Source of the DNA: Lutraria lutraria
Lineage: Eukaryota; Mollusca; Bivalvia; Venerida; Mactridae
Reading direction: 5' to 3'
Assembly (NCBI GenBank): GCA_964023205.1
Contig: OZ026835.1
Span: 20,845,817-20,909,816, forward strand
Length of the DNA stretch: 64,000 nt
The stretch's first letter is position 1. Each line of letters opens with the position of its first letter. Positions 35,438-48,590 of this stretch are shown piece by piece. Position numbers and translations under genes: made by a program. The notes under the pieces were generated by a model. It had not been told where the DNA came from. It worked only from the letters and a program-made list of their open reading frames with translations, and ran no database searches.

Positions 35438-36420
35438 GCCAAAAGAAGCGTTCATGATGCATCGGAGTTGGCCGAGAGTCCTGAATTTACTGTAAAAACT
35501 CAGTTGCTTAAATGAACTAACTTTGGGTAGATGTTTATCAGGACCAACAGTTTTGTAGTTGAATGGAATTTAAAAAGAATGGATGTTACAAACACAGACA
35601 ATAATGCAGCATATTTTACTTAATATGACATTCTTAATTTCTATATTACAGTTTATACTTTATATTTTATTTGCTATTTGTATCAGTGTATTTAACGTAT
35701 TCGATTACCACCACGTTCACGCTTTTGTACTGACCACTTCCCGTAGAAATGCAATACTTTAGATAATTATAAAAGAATTACTTTCATTGTAATTTTGCGT
35801 TTGGTAATTGTAATGGTTGGTTAACAGGCAAAACCAAGACAACGTCAATTTACACATTTGTTGTCGCACGCACACACGCACGCACGCACGCACAGGTTAT
35901 ACTTAAAACAATGATCACAAAATAGATGATTGCTTAACTATAAACACAATTATAACGTACATCGACGACAATATAAACATCAGCGTAAGCAACGAAGTAA
36001 CGTCAGTATATCGGTTAGCTCAAAGTAGTAATATCACAAAAACTACAAATTTTAGAATAAAAATGAAAATATGAACAAAAAGTATGAGGAATGAAATGAA
36101 TAATTAACTGGTTTACATGATATTTAAAACATAACAATAAAAAATAAAATCAAAGATACATTTCACCCCCCACACAACAAATATATGAGTCGAGTCTAAA
36201 AAAATACAGAATTGGAACACGCATAACTTGTTTGAACAAAACTTTCCAACTGACTGTCTGGGCGATTCTTGGACATGTACATGTGTAATGACCCCCAAAT
36301 TAAATATAGTTATTACATTTTCACCAATGAAAGGCTCATAGATACGTGTTACAAAATAGGATTTCTAAATAACCGGAATTTAATGCTTTGTGATGACAGC
36401 AGTGCCCTGGCTAACAATTC
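35438..36420. repeat. Duplicated repeat, copy B (left part)
   Basis: Homologous to 18074-19397 at both flanks, with a different middle. It stops at AATTC (36416-36420), where a 2.9 kb element is inserted. The remainder of this copy resumes at 39334. Confidence 0.75.
35865..35894. repeat. (CGCA)n microsatellite
   Basis: About 30 bases of GCAC/CGCA simple repeat, present in copy B of the duplicated repeat only. Confidence 0.9.
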
Positions 36421-37800
36421 GACGGTCTAATTCCACAAACGCATAAGTGTTGTTTTCGAAAATATTGAGTATGTGGTATCGTTTGATTCGTATTGAAAAG
36501 CTCTACATGATGGTGTAATCTATATGTTTGTAGCTCTTATATAGAGCTCGTAAGAAGCTGTTCCACAAACGCATAAGTGTCGATTAGCAGTTTTTTTCAG
36601 TTCCACAAACGAATTATTTTTAAACCAATGAAATTTCGAGTTTTGTACCATGTGATCATTAAAAATGGCGTAACAAAAAGTGCCGTTCCAGAGTTATTGT
36701 CTGAAAAATGCCAATTTACCTTGATTAATCGGAATGTAAGTAGCCCATGCCCTGGGTATTTCATTTTAATTGTGTTACCTATATTATAGCCAGAGTTTAG
36801 GAAACATATCAACAGTAGATTTCTGTCTTGGTCCAAATCTGTACATAACATATTTTCGGATAACATATATTTCGGATAAATTTCACAATATTTGGTATAA
36901 AACACACCAGCACACACATGGCGTCTCCTTGTATGTTTCTTTCCATAATTTCAAGCAGTGTTTTATAAAGCATAACTACTTACAAAATCAATTATATGTA
37001 TGACACAACATACACGTGATAAAGAAGTAGAGACCTGGAAGCAAAGTCATGGATTGCAAGGTATTCCTTTGCCTGTCTTTGTTTATTTTGATTGGTTAGG
37101 GCTATCTTGATGTTGACAGTATATATTGTTAGTTATACAGGTTCTGGAGGGATATATGGTGGCATATAGCTTGCTGAGATTTAACGCCTCGGGTTGTATA
37201 AAGCACAGTCAGGTTGTGTGCCACCAGATATTCTGCTATACATATATAACGAATTTATAAGTTTCCATATATACTTTCGCCCACGGTATATATGGGTTCA
37301 TATATACCGGGCCTTATCCAATTAAAATGCGTGAATGTGATTGAATATTGGATTTTACAAACCAGAGAAGGATCGTTGTTACCTTTGCGAAGTAATCAAA
37401 GAAACAAATGATATGGGCCATTTGATGAGGAAAGTACTGATGCATTTGACAAAAAAGGTAGTGGATAAGGTTGCAACGAAAGAAGAAAGAGATACCGATA
37501 GAAAGAATCAAAGTGAAATGACAGCGACATACAGTGTGTTTTGTTACATCTAAGAGCTGATCGAAGTATCAAACTTTTTATATGAAAGGAAATTAAATAC
37601 GTACAACCTAATAACACACTCCTCGATAGAGAAAAGAAAAGATAGGCAGTAGAAGGAAAGGTGCAATTTCATGTAATACAAATGCGCAACACTCACTTCT
37701 ATAACCATCAAACATGTACAAAGACACTTGAATTCGGTACTGTCCCATATACTCAAGTAATGTGCTTGAAGTATGTTAGAGGAAAACGTTATTACATGAC

Positions 37801-38078
37801 AAGACATTTGGTTATTGATTAATTATTGAATAGTTCAATGCATCTCCGTGACAGCAGTTGAAGCAATAGTTCAAAGTTATTGTTATTATTTTCGACATTT
37901 TTGTGGGAGATGCTTGTGTTCATAAGTGTTGATTCGGGTTATAGCTTAGGAAGACATTTGGTTATTGAATAGTTATTGAATAGTTCAGTGCATCACAAAG
38001 ATTGCCGTTGAAGCAATAGTTCAAAGTTCTTGTTATTAATTTCGGCATTTTTGTATCAGGGAGATGCTTCAAGTCGTT
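37801..38078. repeat. 150-bp tandem duplication inside the 2.9 kb element
   Basis: AAGACATTTGGTTATTGA at 37801 recurs at 37951, followed by the same GTTGAAGCAATAGTTCAAAG and ATTTTTGT blocks with point differences. There are two copies, the second slightly shortened. Confidence 0.75.
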
Positions 38079-38100
38079 TTAAGTTAGAAATGTTTTGTTT

Positions 38101-38231
38101 TTATGCCCCCGCCATTCGGAGAATGTGGAAAGGTATTAAGCGTAACCTCTGTCCGTCCGACTGTGAGTCCGTCCGTTTCAGTCCGTTCAGGTTAACTCGA
38201 AGTGTATCAGTTATGTTCTAGTGGGGCATAC
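38101..38231. repeat. Short CCGTCC-rich repeat bounded by TATGCCCC/GGGGCATA
   Basis: It opens TATGCCCCCGCCATTCGG and closes TAGTGGGGCATA, with GTCCGTCC words in between. This resembles a much-shortened member of the mollusc CCGTCC repeats and lies nested within the 2.9 kb element. Confidence 0.5.
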
Positions 38232-39333
38232 GTGCCGATTGGATCCACTTCTATTTGATATAACTACTAAAGTTATTAACGACATTTTCAGCTGATCTTT
38301 CGTGAAATCATCAAAAACAAGAAAAATCTTTAAAAATAAAGATAATCGGCGCAGATACAGATAAAATTGATGCCATATAGTTGTATAGATTTCGCACAAT
38401 GTAAAAGTCAAGCATGACGACACTTTGTTACTGGAAATAATTAATTGTATCGATTTTTTGGTAAAATGTACTCAGTGGTCAAGGTTACATTTTCTTCTCT
38501 TTTTTTCTCACCAAGTATGTCAGAAAATCATCTACATGTGAAAATAATGTAAAAAATGTTCGTTAGCCAAAAAAGAAGAAATTAATTAAAAGTAATAAAA
38601 TTAGAAATGTGTGATTATTTGTATAAGTTGGGTTTAGCACCAGTGCCTGATTTGACATTTAAATATCTTAAAACACGTGTACTATTACGGTAACATTTCA
38701 GACCATAAACAAAACTCTTGAGTTTATTTAGCACGGATATTCAAATTTATACTGCTGTAGATTTTGATTATCGATTATTTTTAGACAATTACGAACAACT
38801 AACAATTACGAATACTGTCTTACAATTTCATAACGACAACACTTTTAGCCAATGACAAACTTACTTCTTCAGCTGAAAATTGTGTATCTAACATTTTCAT
38901 TGTTCAAGTGTAGGTCAAAAACATTTTTAATACAGTTGCGCCGAAAAAAGGATAGCACATTTTGCAATTTGCAAAACAAAAGATTTCACTATAACATGAC
39001 ACATATGCGTTTCTGGTTTTAAGAATTAAAAAAGATATCAAGATATTTAGAGCCAGAAACGCACATGTGTCAATTTGTTATGGAACTAAAATAAATGAAC
39101 TTAAAGCAAAAAACTGAGCAAATTAAAAAAACTAGTTTTACTTTAGCTTTTTTAGTTTTTTGTGGATTTTAATAAGTTTTGGATATGTTTCTGAGAATGT
39201 AAACATACAAAATCATACAAATTTTCATGACGATCCATCAATCTGTGTGAGCTTTGTCGATGGTCAAATCTTTAAATGCGATTTACAAAAATTAAAAAAA
39301 ATGCAGTTATGCGTTTGTGGTTTTAGACCGACG

Positions 39334-39395
39334 AATTCACACGACAACAGCCCCCCCCCCCCCCCCCCTCAATAAATATGTATACCAGTCCTTAC
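39334..39395. repeat. Duplicated repeat, copy B (right part)
   Basis: It resumes with AATTCACACGAC, matching 19393-19404, and continues to a TATACCAGTCC block matching ACACCAGTCC near 19441. An 18-C homopolymer (39351-39368) replaces the CCCCTAACCCC of copy A. Confidence 0.65.
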
Positions 39396-39649
39396 AAGCA
39401 GAACTTGTCTACTACATGTGCATTCTGAAGTGTATATTTGTGTATTTTGATATATTTTATTTTGTTTTTTCACTGTACAACGCCACTGAATATGTATTTA
39501 TATGTAGAAATAGGCGTTTAATCAACTTTCAAGGGGCACTATGTAAAATATAAAACACTGTATCTTCAATGTACAAAAAAGCCTTGCAAAAACAACATTT
39601 ATCTTAGTCGATTGAAAAGCATATATTAATAACCTTACTTCTGGACCTA
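39396..39649. other. Intergenic, no gene seen
   Basis: Nothing recognisable. Confidence 0.5.
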
Positions 39650-39902
39650 GATTACGACATTTTCGGAATTGACGCTCTCATGTTATCTCATCTAGACACT
39701 GTTTTCAGCGAGATTTCGTGCGTTGCGTATCCTTGCCATATAGTGTCCACAAAGAACTGGCAACTTCTCAACACATGAAGGTAAACTGACATTCTGGTCA
39801 GATTGTCGTAGAAGTGTACGAACTGCTGCGACCGGGATTCGCACCCGGATCGTCAGGTTACAAGTCCAGCGATCTCACAACTAAATCGAACTAAACCGCG
39901 GC
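39650..39902 (-). repeat. tRNA-headed SINE, antisense
   Basis: The reverse complement starts with a 78-nt tRNA-like head (39825-39902). It has an acceptor-like GCCGCGG pairing with CGCAGC at the other end (one mismatch), a TTAGTTCGATTTAG D-region, an anticodon-loop-like CTTGTAA and a B-box in CCGGGTGCGAATCCCGG. The anticodon stem pairs poorly, so it is not a functional tRNA. A non-tRNA body follows, with CAGTTTACCTTCATGTGTTG and GAGAAGTTGCCAG. Confidence 0.62.
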
Positions 39903-42900
39903 TTTTTCAGATTATCAGTAACATATAGCAGCACTAATGGTATGTATAGGATGTTTTTGTCAATCTAAATGCCTAATATTACGCAAGCATTTACTACAAA
40001 TGTAAATGATAAACTGGCATAATGGTAAAGTAAACATACTAATTTAACATAACTTGTACAAAATAATGTGTAGACAAGTTTTGTTTCCTTTCTTTAAAAT
40101 TAACTTTTTATAACCAAATTACTACAAATATAGACACTACAAATTTTCATAAAAATCAACACAGGTATATTTTAATAATAGTTATATATATTAGAAAACT
40201 GGCGAGGGAGACCAGTAAAACTTTTAAGTATAATAGTATCACTTACCACTAAAGTAAAAATATGCAGACAATTCCTTTTCAGATATTACATATCTTTATC
40301 ATGTAGTAGGACAGGAACCTTCAAGTCAGTGCTGGTTATATAAAAATGCAACTTCCGACTCAAATATCAGGGAAACAGGTATATGCATGCATCTGAGCTT
40401 GGATCGTAAATTACCTGTAGTTTGATATTACATCCTGCAGGATATTAGCTGGCACCCTGTACCATTTCTAAAGACGCTGACATGATATTTGATTCGACAA
40501 ATAGTGAAAACGTTTTGCGTTCTATATTGTCGACCATGACTCACATTAGCATACGTCGGATACTGCATATCATGGTTACGTTTTTTTCTGTTTTTAGACT
40601 TAGTGCGTTTATTTAGAGAAGTTGTCTTATGGTGGTCTTTTTAAAAGACAGTGTTGTACATTGGTAGCAGTCATGTTGTAATTGATGATTTATATTTTGG
40701 TCTGTGATGTAGCATAAAATTACAGGAAGTGTATGCAACATTTTATAGATCTTCAACCCTACAACTCCTGATTTTATATAGGCATGCTAGAGCCTTATTT
40801 ATTATGTGAGTATATAAAATGATAAACATGCAAGCAGAAAAATGACTTTAGCGAAAGCATAAATCGTGTATTATGCAAATAATGATAATCTTAGTTTTAG
40901 TTGGAACGATATAACATTGTTTAATATGCAAATACAATGTACGGTGCAATAAAATCATAAAAATAAGCAACTCAGGAAGAAACCATGCGGGGCACGTCAA
41001 CGTTGTCTCATCTAAACAGAGTTGTCGTTCCCGCTACGCTCACAAAAGTAGTCCGGCACCACATGAGAGACGCGTGATTTCAAAATAGCGAGAAAAGAAA
41101 CTAAAATATAATGATGTTGTTTGTTGGTCTGAAAAGAATCACATAAACTAAATGATAGGAAATTGACACCAGAGTCTGACATTTCTTCGTTATATCATTT
41201 TTGACTGCTACGTTAGGTTTTGAGTTACAAGTTTAAGAATCCCTATGCACAGCTTATAACGGAACAAATTAACGTGTTTCCTCTAAAATGATACGAACTA
41301 TTTCATTACGATATCTAATAAATATTTATGGAATATGCACAACAATATCTTAATGATCAAAGTGTACTTTGGCAAAGATCTTGGATGTCGGCTCAGGATC
41401 CTTTCACATTTTTAGATCATCTGCATGTTGGTATACAAAGCAATAGCTTACTGAAAAAATAAATGTTTGTCATACACGTAACACAACTATGGATGTTTAA
41501 TATCACTCCGTTATATAATACGTGTTCACAAGCTGTTGAAAATGAATGTTTCAATATGCGTGAAAAATTTTTTTTAGAAACGTGTTCCGTTTATCTCATA
41601 AAAATCCTAATCTCAAAATATCCATGAAGATTTAATTACGCGTCGTCATTGATCCTCACTTCTTATAACATACGATTATGCACAGACGCAACATTAGCCG
41701 CCCGTATCACATACAGAACTTCCCGTTACAAACTTCCTGTACAAAAATCAAAGAATGACACGGCTGTATCAACAAAGCCGTTTATAATTTTGTATTTAGA
41801 TACTTCATTACCTCAATCACGCGGATGCTAAGAATAGTAAGAATAAGTATACTAATATCATATCTACTTTCGTAATATATAAAATGACGCATCAAATTAA
41901 CATGTAATGTAAATATGAGGCATTTTTCTAATTGCATTTTTTTTCTGAATATGCAAGAACACCTTACAGATATTGCAACAATATATATCCACAAAGGTAG
42001 CATGTTGGTAATAATATATGATAGATAGTTTATTTCAAATTATAATAATATATAATTGTCAAATTATGTAGCATTCGCAATTTATATGATTCATCAATGT
42101 TTTCTTTCTTTTGCACAACTCTGCGACACATTTTATCACTAAATATTTGTTAAGAACGCAACATAATTTATTAGTCGGGATGCCATTGATCGAGAAGTTA
42201 AAATCTGAAAGTTTCGCCATACGACCCTATAGTTGTTTGTACGTCTGGAAATAAACATAATAATTAAATAGACTAACTAAAACATTTCGTATATTTTTAC
42301 TTTGTATTCTTGAGGTTTGTGTTGTTTTTCGAGCCTTGTTGATTAGTTTTCAAAAGTACTAGTAGTTGGTGCAGAAAAATAGACTTTCACCGGTTCCATA
42401 CGTACTTTTCACAATTCCAAATAACAGCGAACAACAATTGATAGATATAGTATGTAATACTGTATACATTAACCATGGTTTTATATGTTACATGTATTCT
42501 GATATAATACATACAACTATACATGTTCTGTTCGATATACTAGTAGGTAAACATATGGTAGTTATACTTAAAATCTTCAGTATGTATATATGTTCTTTTC
42601 TCTTGTATCTTACATGATTTTAAAAAAAAGATTTGTTCGTACTTTACAAATATGTATTTGTCTCTATCCAATGTACTTTAAAAGTCTACAGGATTTATAA
42701 GAAATGGAGTTCGTAAATTACTTCGACTATCAGGATAGACAAGATGAAGCAGAGACGATCGTGTGAAACTGTCATCGTATTTCTCAAGCAATTAAATAGA
42801 TATCTTACATTGTATATATACGGCTAAGTGATCATTTATATAATACGTACAATCATCGTACAATAATATTAAACAGTCGGTTGTCTGTCTTCAGGAAGTT

Positions 42901-43016
42901 ACTGAGGCCACTTTAAGGGTTTCCAGACAGTTCTGTATTGAGCAATAGTTATGTTTATGTTGATCTCTTTCGTATCTGATGTTCACCATGTTTTCATTGA
43001 CGTTTTACAGACAAAG
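39903..43016. other. Three kilobases without a recognisable gene
   Basis: AT-rich sequence. Frames at 41649-41831, 41782-42003 and 42366-42617 are short and resemble nothing I know. No RNA gene or repeat could be supported. Confidence 0.45.
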
Positions 43017-43018
43017 TA

Positions 43019-44053
43019 CAGGGTGTCCCAAAAGAAAGGTAACACTTTCATGCATGTTTAATGTTCCTTTAAATTGCAGATGAATACATAATATTTATAT
43101 AGATATGTAGATCAAAGATGTAAGTTTTTTTTGTGTAAGAGAACCATATAAATATCTTCAGAATTTGTAATTTAATAATAATTTAAAACAAAAGTGCATT
43201 TTTCATCCTTGACGTCGTTTTAGTAATTTATGACGTTTTTGATGTGACGACTTTTCATCCTCTTCACTTACCATACACGCACGATGGAATTTTCTGTCAC
43301 TTAAATATACATTTCTTTGTTGGACTTTCTTTACCTTGCGTTTTATTTGTTTCAATCACAGAAAGACACCGTATCATCAAAGATGAACGGTCCAATTATA
43401 CCATGGCACGACATTGCACACCGCGAGTTTCTCACTGTGTAACGGTCTCTCCGCATAAGAATTAGGTCTCTTTTGAAAAGCAAGTTTGTTTATGTGCTCA
43501 AAAAGTAGTCTCCTGCCTTACAAAACACGTGGTTCATACAGGATGGTGGTACGGTACATACATATCAAGTATTGTACTATACTTTCTACACAATATGTTC
43601 GGCGATTGAGTAATATTCAGACGATATCCGGAGGTGGAATATTGTGGAATATCTTGACATGCGCATAGTCTTGACCTCAACCCATGCATCTTCATTCTTC
43701 GGGGAATATTTTTGTAGTCAAATGTCTATAGTTCTAAGCCACCAACAAAGGAAATGCTGTTGGTGTGTTAAAAATGGCATAGATTTCATCGTGCGTGTAT
43801 GGTTAGCAAAGAGGATGAAAAGTCGTCACGCCAGAAACGTCATAAATTACTAAAACGACGTCAAGGATGAAAAATGCACTTTTGTTTTAAATTATTATTA
43901 AATTACAAATTCTGAAGATATTTATATGGTTCTCTTACACAAAAAAACTTACATCTTTGATCTACATATCTATATAAATATTATGTAATCATCTGCAATT
44001 TAAAGGGACATTAAACATGCATGAAAGTGTTACCTTTCTTTTGGGACACCCTG
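43019..44053. mobile_element. Mariner/IS630-like element with about 245-bp TIRs
   Basis: It starts CAGGGTGTCCCAAAAGAAAG and ends with the exact complement, flanked by TA on both sides (43017-43018 and 44054-44055). The inverted arms run 43019-43264 and 43809-44053 and are nearly identical. The 545-bp middle carries a decayed transposase (43533-43790). TA duplication, CAGGGTGTCCC ends and the relic protein together place it in the Tc1/mariner/IS630 group. The long arms with a short core suggest internal deletion. Confidence 0.88.
43533..43790 (+). pseudogene. Relic DDE transposase C-terminal part
   Basis: In one frame FIQDGGTVHTYQVLYY matches the (W/F)xQDGAxxH block around the second catalytic Asp of IS630/mariner transposases. 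After a frameshift near 43595, FRRYPEVEYCGISWHAHSLD continues with LNPCIFILRGIF and SNVYSSKP, matching the WPAxSPDLxPxDFxLWG block that carries the third catalytic acid, here with several substitutions. A TAG stop and the frameshift make it non-functional. N-terminal sequence at 43265-43530 is not readable as protein. Confidence 0.7.
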
Positions 44054-44055
44054 TA

Positions 44056-45581
44056 CAATGTGCTCTTACGTTTGTCTTAACACAGATATTGTTTCAACTA
44101 ATATCTATCATATTCCTTTTATTGGATGTCAGTGAAGTTGGCAGCCCAGCAGTCTAGCAGTGTGAAGTTGTATTGGTTTTAACGACGTCGGTTGGGCATA
44201 AGTATGGTGAATTAATTTCCGAAATACGGAATAAAATACGCAAACATTCATGTAGTCTGTTTTTATTAATAGCTGAACTTTTACGTGTCAAAAGTAGTCT
44301 CAAACTGGTTAAAGTGTAAGATTAAATTGTTTGTCTAGGAGAACAGGTATATATCATCAATGATAGGTTGAATTTCTTGAACATGTATTTTGTTATTATC
44401 TTGCAATGAATTTTGGGAATTGATTATTCATGACTCTGTAGTGCTGGATACATATAAACACTTCAAACTCTGGTTATGTTTTCCATAATCTATTTTCATG
44501 TCATTCACATGTTGTTTTCTTGAAAGCACCCGATCACTTAACATTTTACTGTTCAGTACAAAGTTCTTAACATTTTTACCAAGGTTTGTTACCTTTTGAC
44601 CATAAGTTATTTAAATATATTAATCGAGCATGTGATGCGCGTGTCGGACTCAACCCACCACGCCCTAAATATACCCCCCCCCCCCCCCGAAAAAAAAAAC
44701 TGGAACATCGATTTTCTGAAGTCGTTTGATTCCGACAACTAATCACATGTATTTTACAGTCATTATAACTTCCCTGTTCGCAAAAAAACAACAACAAAAA
44801 ACAAGGCTGGTCAAACCATGGAAAAACTGGCAGTCATCTCAAAGACAGGTCTTCAATCATCATGCAAACAACTTGCCAGAATAACTGCAAATAAATCTAC
44901 GTTAATCATAATATTGAAGTACTATACAAAATGTACATTCCTTAAAATCAATAAGCTAACAAGAGTTGTCCCTCTTAGCAAAACCAATGTGTTACAAAGC
45001 AATAAGCAGACCTTAGTGTAGTACAAAAACATAAACCCCATCCTCATTATAGATACTATAAGTAGCATGTTAATTTGTAAAATCATTGCCAGAATAGAAC
45101 ATATCAGATATATCTAGATCAAGTAGAACATAGCATTAAAATTCAAAGAACCAAGGCAAAAGACATACATGTAATGACATTCTGAAATCACTATAAAGTA
45201 ATGAAAAAACTGAACATTTATAAACAGCAAAAGGTTTTTATGACTTCCAAAATTCAAATACGATTGACAACATAATTATTACTATGCAAACTTAATGTTT
45301 ACGAAGTAGTTATAAAACTGCATGGAGAAGGTAATTTTGACTGAAAGTACAAAATCTAAAAGAACTGTCCAAAAATGAACGTACTGTTCTTCACAGGAAA
45401 ATATCTAACTATAAATAAAAATAAATAATGTAACAGGAAAATCATAAAATACTGACTTGAGAAGGACTGTGGTGGTATAAATTTGAAATAAGTTTCATGT
45501 AAAAGAATGCAATACAAGTTATGAAAACACTGCTTAAACAATTACGCATGCCATAAAGTATCAAAATCATCAGTGGAATTG
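44056..45581. other. Intergenic, no gene seen
   Basis: AT-rich sequence with a poly-C/poly-A run at about 44677-44699. Frames at 44576-44797, 44818-45021 and 45356-45541 show no protein features. Confidence 0.45.
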
Positions 45582-46925
45582 ACAACTATGATTAATTATG
45601 ACATCATGAAACAGCATGATTAAATATGACATCATGAAACAGCATGATTAAATATGACATCATGAAACAGCATGATTAAATATGACATCATGAAACAGCA
45701 TGATTAAATATGACATCATGAAACAGCATGATTAAATATGACATCATGAAACTGCATGATTAAATATGACATCATGAAACAGCATGATTAAATATGACAT
45801 CATGAAACAGCATGATTAACTATGACATCATGAAACGGCATGATTAAATATGACATCATGAAACAGCATGATTAAATATGACATCATGAAACAGCATGAT
45901 TAACTATGACATCATGAAACAGCATGATTAACTATGACATCATGAAACAGAATGATTAACTATGACATCATGAAACGGAATGATTAACTATGACATCATG
46001 AAACAGCATGATTAAATATGACATCATGAAACAGAATGATTAACTATGACATCATGAAACGGAATGATTAACTATGACATCATGAAACGGAATGATTAAC
46101 TATGACATCATGAAACAGCATGATTAACTATGACATCATGAAACAGCATGATTAACTATGACATCATGAAACAGCATGATTAACTATGACATCATGAAAC
46201 AGCATGATTAACTATGACATCATGAAACGGCATGATTAACTATGACATCATGAAACAGAATGATTAACTATGACATCATGAAACGGAATGATTAAATATG
46301 ACATCATGAAACGGAATGATTAACTATGACACCATGAAACAGAATGATTAACTATAGCATCATGAAACGGCATGATTAACTATGACATCATGAAACGGAA
46401 TGATTAAATATGACATCATGAAACGGAATGATTAACTATGACATCATGAAACGGAATGATTAACTATGACACCATGAAACGGCATGATTAACAATAACAG
46501 CATAAAACGGAATGATTAACTATGGCAGCATAAAACGGAATGATTAACTATGACACCATGAAACGGAATGATTAACTATGACATCATGAAACGGCATGAT
46601 TAACTATGACACCATAAAACGGAATGATTAACTATGACAGCATAAAACGGAATGATTAACTATGACATCATGAAACAGAATGATTAACTATGACATCATG
46701 AAACGGCATGATTAACTATGACACCATGAAACGGAATGATTAACTATGACATCATGAAACACCATGATTAAATATGACATCATGAAACGGCATGATTAAA
46801 TATGACACCATGAAACAGCATGATCAAATATGACACCATGAAACAGCATGATTAAATATGACATCATGAAACACCATGATTAAATATGACACCATGAAAT
46901 GGCATGATTAAATATGACATCATTA
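45582..46925. repeat. 28-bp minisatellite, about 48 units
   Basis: The unit is ATGATTAAATATGACATCAT plus GAAACAGC. Variants are regionally clustered: AAATA with CAGC dominates the first third, AACTA with CGGA/CAGA the middle, ACACCATG and CAGCATAAAAC forms appear later, and AAATA returns at the end. There are no unique spacers, so it is not CRISPR-like. It is non-coding in any sustained frame. Confidence 0.95.
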
Positions 46926-48590
46926 AATGACAATAAGAACCAAACTCTATCAAAAGTGAATAATACATAATGAAGTATTAATGCTTATAACATTATCTAT
47001 GAAACAACATCTCTGTAGAGATTATTTTACCATAATTGGTTGCTGCAGACCAAGTGTTAGATTGTCAAATAAGACACTCTCGGGTCACTTGAGTTCGAAA
47101 ACTCTTTTGAAAAATCTGTCTCAACCGTCTCCACTGCGGACTGAGTTTCGGTAAATGTTTGGAACCATTGCAACGCTGGCCCTCATTAAGTGAAGATGAA
47201 ATGCAACTATTACCCGTAGGGGCTCATTCTCAAAGTTAATATTTGACAGCCTAAGAAAACTATTGGCCTCTCGGGTGAATTTTAGTGCATTTATGCATAT
47301 AACCCGAACTATTTTGCACAATTTTGTCCGTGTAATTTACACTGTAGTTTGGCATCAAGTACAATGTACGTCGTACTGGAGGTGGGGGTTGTAGCCAGTG
47401 ACATGTCAACTGATAGTGATACGACAGATAACTGTGTCCAACAAATGGAGGCATACCAAATGGATCTCTAAATGCAGTGCCATCTGCTAATATGTGATCA
47501 GTTGAACCACTCGTTTAACAAGTAACAACACCACGAACGTAGATCTAAGACTGATACCATTCCTATACTGTATTCAAAGGCAACAACCTCGATGATCGCA
47601 CGTGGATGCAAGTTGATTCGAATTCTCCACCATATTTGCGGATGAAGCATTGTAACATTTCACATGTTTTCAAAATCTGCAGAATCCTGCAATATATATC
47701 CAATTTTTATCAAAATGCAAAGTCTGCAATACATACGTATACAAGTAGTACTATTTTCTGTGCTGTTATTAGGCCGGCAACCGCATTATTCAATACGTAG
47801 TCATAGGAAGGAGATTTCTGAGAAAATTCCACCCAAAAACCAAATGTTAAAACTTATGTTCCTCCAAACTAAAGTCGCTTGTGCGAATGATGTGAACTAA
47901 CCTATAGACCAAGGATTGAATCATAAATCTCATTATAACGGTCCACGTTTGATTGTATACGTACATAGTTAATGTGATGATTATATTTGGTCTTACTTTG
48001 TGAGTACGGTCAATAATTGTGAAATAGAAGTAAAAGCGCTTTTGTGCATTTGCATTATCAGTAGGTCTACTTTAGAATTTAAGTCACATGCATTGGCTTT
48101 ATTTCTTTTATGTTTTAGATACACCCGAGTCAATGACCACCATGAATAAATGTTACTATGTGTAAACAATGACAACAAGCTATGAATTTAATAAACTGAC
48201 ATGTAAATTATCCAAACGAAACCCAGTACATGTCACCAGAACTACAGAGAAAAATAGGTCTACCATAAATACCACAATTTTATCAAACTAAATGAATGCA
48301 CAGTGGCGCGAACTATTTTTTATTTAAGATGCCAAATCATTGTTCGTGACATGAAAATAATCTCAACAGGACTGAAACTTAATTGTATTTGTATAAAGAA
48401 GCCGCAAATTGCTTTTTCATTTGTTTTCTTCTTATGGCGGAAAATCGTCTTTTAGCGAGTTCGCCATACTGGTTATCATCTGTAAATCTTTAAAGGGCGA
48501 CGGTCAAGTCAAGTACTCTTTGCCAACTTTTCGATTTACTTCCCTTCATTTGTACATCGTTATGTATGCCTAATGTGTGGAATGTGTGGG
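46926..48590. other. Intergenic, no gene seen
   Basis: No supported gene. A lone B-box-like GAGTTCGAAAACTC occurs at about 47090, without the rest of a tRNA. Overlapping frames at 47121-47454 and 47606-47900 look fortuitous. Confidence 0.45.

Larger units (their letters stand above)
36421..39333. mobile_element. 2.9 kb non-coding TIR element with defined empty site
   Basis: The left end is GACGGTCTAATTCCACAAAC and continues GCATAAGTG. The right end is the inverted counterpart, CAGTTATGCG then TTTGTGGTTTTAGACCGACG. It is flanked by AATTC on both sides (36416-36420 and 39334-39338). The paralogue at 19393-19402 carries the uninterrupted sequence. Subterminal repeats include a second TTCCACAAACGCATAAGTGT at about 36562 and inverted GACACATatGCGTTTCTGG / CCAGAAACGCAcATGTGTC near 38997 and 39056. 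Frames inside (36577-36917, 37314-37807 and others) overlap on both strands and match nothing, so it is non-autonomous. Confidence 0.78.

Noticed and set aside
45582..46925. Possible CRISPR-like array
   Set aside because: Units are contiguous 28-bp repeats without unique spacers, in a eukaryotic context.
47045..47105. tRNA-like B-box GAGTTCGAAAACTC
   Set aside because: No convincing D-arm, anticodon arm or acceptor pairing around it.
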